Assembly (NCBI GenBank): GCA_005784505.1
Contig: VCAZ01000025.1
Coordinates: 3,742,501-3,806,500 of the forward strand
Length of the DNA stretch: 64,000 nucleotides
Direction of reading: 5' to 3'
Origin: Bagarius yarrelli
Lineage: Eukaryota > Chordata > Actinopteri > Siluriformes > Sisoridae
Of the stretch, positions 61,490 through 64,000 are shown piece after piece (the first letter of the stretch is position 1; each line of letters begins with the position of its first letter). The notes beneath the pieces are model-generated. The model saw only the letters and a program-made list of their open reading frames with translations. It searched no databases and was not told where the DNA came from. The translations under genes were made by a program, and so were the position numbers.

Positions 61490-64000
61490 TAATACTGTCA
61501 TCTTGATATAAAAAATAAAAAGATCCTGTTCTTGTTTTAATTTCTTCTGTATATCGGTTTGTATTCAACACTCGAGAGCATCATTTTCTGTGAATGTTGT
61601 GCAACACGTAGCTGTGATTTTAGTGACCGTGTCGGGTAACATAGCCACGACTTAACAAGCAGCACATGACTTGAGAGTTTCTTGTTAACCAAAAAAAAAA
61701 CTGAGCGGTTTGCTTAGAAGTGGTCCTACGTTTCTTCAGTTCCCCACCTTACAACCTTGGACAACAATGTTTTTCCGTGTTTATCTTATAAGCTCTCATG
61801 AAATGTCTATAAAAGCCTCTGCAGTTCTAAAGGGTTTTTATCTAACTAGGAATTTTAGCTCGCTTAGCTAATCTGCATAGGAAGATAGCGTGAAAGCCTA
61901 GCGCGAGCCTGATACGAGATTTAACACTAAAATGTTTTAAATGAAGGTAAAAGGGTGAGTTTGAGTAAACAGTACCTGAAGCCGCTTTCTGTTTGGATCC
62001 TGTGTTGTTTTTTTGGCTCGGTGTCGTTAGGTGACACGAGTGAGTCAGTCTTAAAGCACAGCATGTACTATATATAGGTCTGAGTGTAGACAGCAGAGTG
62101 CTGATCAGCTCACACCAAAGAGAAGTCATGCAGGCCTGAGATTCAGCCTTATCATGCTTCCTGTAGAACAGCACAGCAATCTTGCAGTGTTCTTTATCTG
62201 ATAGCATCCAGACTCAGCTGTGTTGATTAACTCTGTAGAGCATCTTTGAGCAACCATGAACTATGACAATTAAGTGATTGTAGAATTATTGCTGATTTGA
62301 TTTGCGAATTTTTCTTACAAAAAGAATCCTGAATAAACGGCATCATTGTATGGAATAAATTATATAAAAAATTATCCATGGATTTAACAATTAAATATGA
62401 CAACAACTAATGCTCTGCAGTTTCCAGCAGCCAATTTTTAGGGCATTTACCTCTGTGGATCTCTGAACGGGAACAAAAATCCATACCTGTGTTGCCGGTA
62501 AGCATAATTTCCATTTAAATCGCATCAGCAAATATATTCCTTGTTAAAAACTTAACTTGTAGTTACCTTGTAGTTCATTAATCAAACTGGCTAAGCAATT
62601 GATGAGAATCGTGCATTCGGCGCAGTCTTGGAAATGTCACAATTTTTAGGTGTGCTCGATGTTCATCAGTCGCCACCGCAATATCTAATGAAAAACAGAC
62701 CACAATACAAGAAGGGTGGGAATCTCTAGGCACCTCACGACTCTAATTCTGAGGCCTGTGACGCGATTCTTAAATGATTATTGATCTTTTGTTTTAATAC
62801 AGAGTTTCTATTTTCTTACTGTTCGACTCTTAAAGCATCGGTATCTTTATGACCTATAAAAAATTTACTCCCAATTTTGCTGTTAATAAAACAACTGGAG
62901 GTGATTCGGCAAGGCAACAACAAAATTATAAAGAACAAACAGGAACTTAAATACTTTATTAAAAACTTGTTCCTTGAAGAACTATGCGATTTCAGACCCT
63001 CTTTTTCAGCGATCTGCTATCGTACATCTTTTATTTACACACTACAGACTTTCTGTGTGCTACACTTATGAGCTGTAGAGTTCCATCAACATCACATAAT
63101 CAATTTACATTTACAAATAGAAAATCGATTTTTAACATTGGGATGCAGTAAAGACTTAAATAACACCACCACCACCCCCCCCCTCCTTACATTACAAAAG
63201 TCTTTTTATTAATTACATTTTTTTACCGAACACAATACATTTCAATCTTACTTCATTTTGATAACTAAAAGTGTTTTCAAGGCTGCTGCTTTCAGACTGG
63301 AAGATTTAGTGTAATATGCCAAGGCTTTACCGGTAATTCTATGGGAAGTGGATACAAGGAGTGGGAAATGCTGCTTTCTAATCAGCCATAAGTTTGCTGA
63401 ATAACATAATCTTGCCATAATGCCAGTAGTCAAGTGATGGGATATATTTTGGTAGCAAGTGAAAAGTGGGCATGAGTAAAGATCTCCCTTGACAACAGCC
63501 ACCAACCAAACTGCTTATCCAGCATCAGGGTAATGGATACCCAAAGCTCGTTAATGCACCTAGGGAGTGTAACCCTTCAGTCGGATCCTACATCTGCTAT
63601 AGCATTGTAGCAAAAATTGTTTAAAAAAAAAAGTTAAGGCAAACTATAAAAAAAGGAACTTAAAGGGTCTGCTGCTAAGGTTGTAGTTTTAAATAACCTC
63701 GAACACCTCCAGAGGTCTTGAGAAAGTCATTTCTCTGTGGCCCAAAGCTGTTTTGGCTGGACTTAGATATTAGACTAGTGGTTTTAATTTTAATGTTAAT
63801 GTAAATTCTCCACCCCAGGGTTAAAACATTTGCATAAGATGTATTATAATTATTTATTAGATGCAGGCTGGGCAGGAATATATTTGCTTCGCTTTTATTA
63901 GCTAGGACTGGCAAATGTAAAACTGTGGTGGACCATTTTTTTATTTGCAAACTCCAGTGCCAGTGAGGTTGGGACAGCCGCTCAAATATTTTTATAATTT

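Larger units (their letters stand above)
39284..64000 (+). other. pc: pc intron downstream of the second exon, host of lrfn4 (partial)
   Basis: Opens with GTAAGAC and has no further recognisable pc exon before the window ends, so it is at least 24.7 kb. The nested lrfn4 gene occupies about 50.5-60.9 kb on the other strand. I see nothing recognisable in 39300-40700, 41850-43714, 45190-48394, 58200-60180 (apart from a GA tract), 60960-61280 and 61490-64000. Confidence 0.75.

Overview
This window looks like an intron-rich piece of a teleost fish nuclear genome. The evidence is two vertebrate genes with GT/AG introns, AT-rich intronic DNA full of microsatellites, Tc1-like transposon remnants, and at least eleven copies of a tRNA-derived SINE whose tail (CTCTGGATAAG..CGTCTGCCAAATGC type) is familiar from catfishes and other otophysan fishes. 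Catfish (Siluriformes) is my best guess, but it is an inference.

The whole window appears to lie inside the pyruvate carboxylase gene (pc), which runs on the + strand. Two coding exons are visible, at 15187-15349 and 39101-39283. They join in frame across a 23.75 kb intron and encode consecutive pieces of the C-terminal part of the biotin carboxylase domain. I did not find the preceding exon (ending ..EEITD) in 1-15186 or the following exon (starting TNIAFLQ) after 39283, so the introns on both sides run past the window edges.

A complete second coding sequence, lrfn4 (a synaptic adhesion molecule with LRR, Ig and FN3 domains), sits on the - strand inside the downstream pc intron. Its two coding exons are 56361-54785 and 51986-50933, giving a predicted 876-residue protein ending in the PDZ-binding motif ESVV. 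A probable 5' untranslated exon lies further upstream, with its donor at 60436/60435. Human LRFN4 is also nested, in antisense, in the PC gene, so this is a conserved arrangement. The two genes share a locus, not a pathway: pc makes oxaloacetate in mitochondria, and lrfn4 acts at neuronal synapses.

The rest is intron. It contains SINEs of two families, Tc1-like and other DNA-transposon remnants, LINE 3' ends, a 'TTTATTTGTATAGCGC' repeat family, and many simple repeats. The most unusual structure is a 2 kb, CpG-rich minisatellite of 28-bp units (about 5160-7170). It lies between the left and right ends of a single Tc1-like element and so seems to have expanded inside the transposon. A second oddity is a ~300 bp duplicate (32102-32401 and 33637-33933) in which one copy ends in an A-tract and is flanked by a 17-bp near-perfect direct repeat, suggesting retroposition. 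I found no rRNA or tRNA gene, no CRISPR array and no bacterial-type system.
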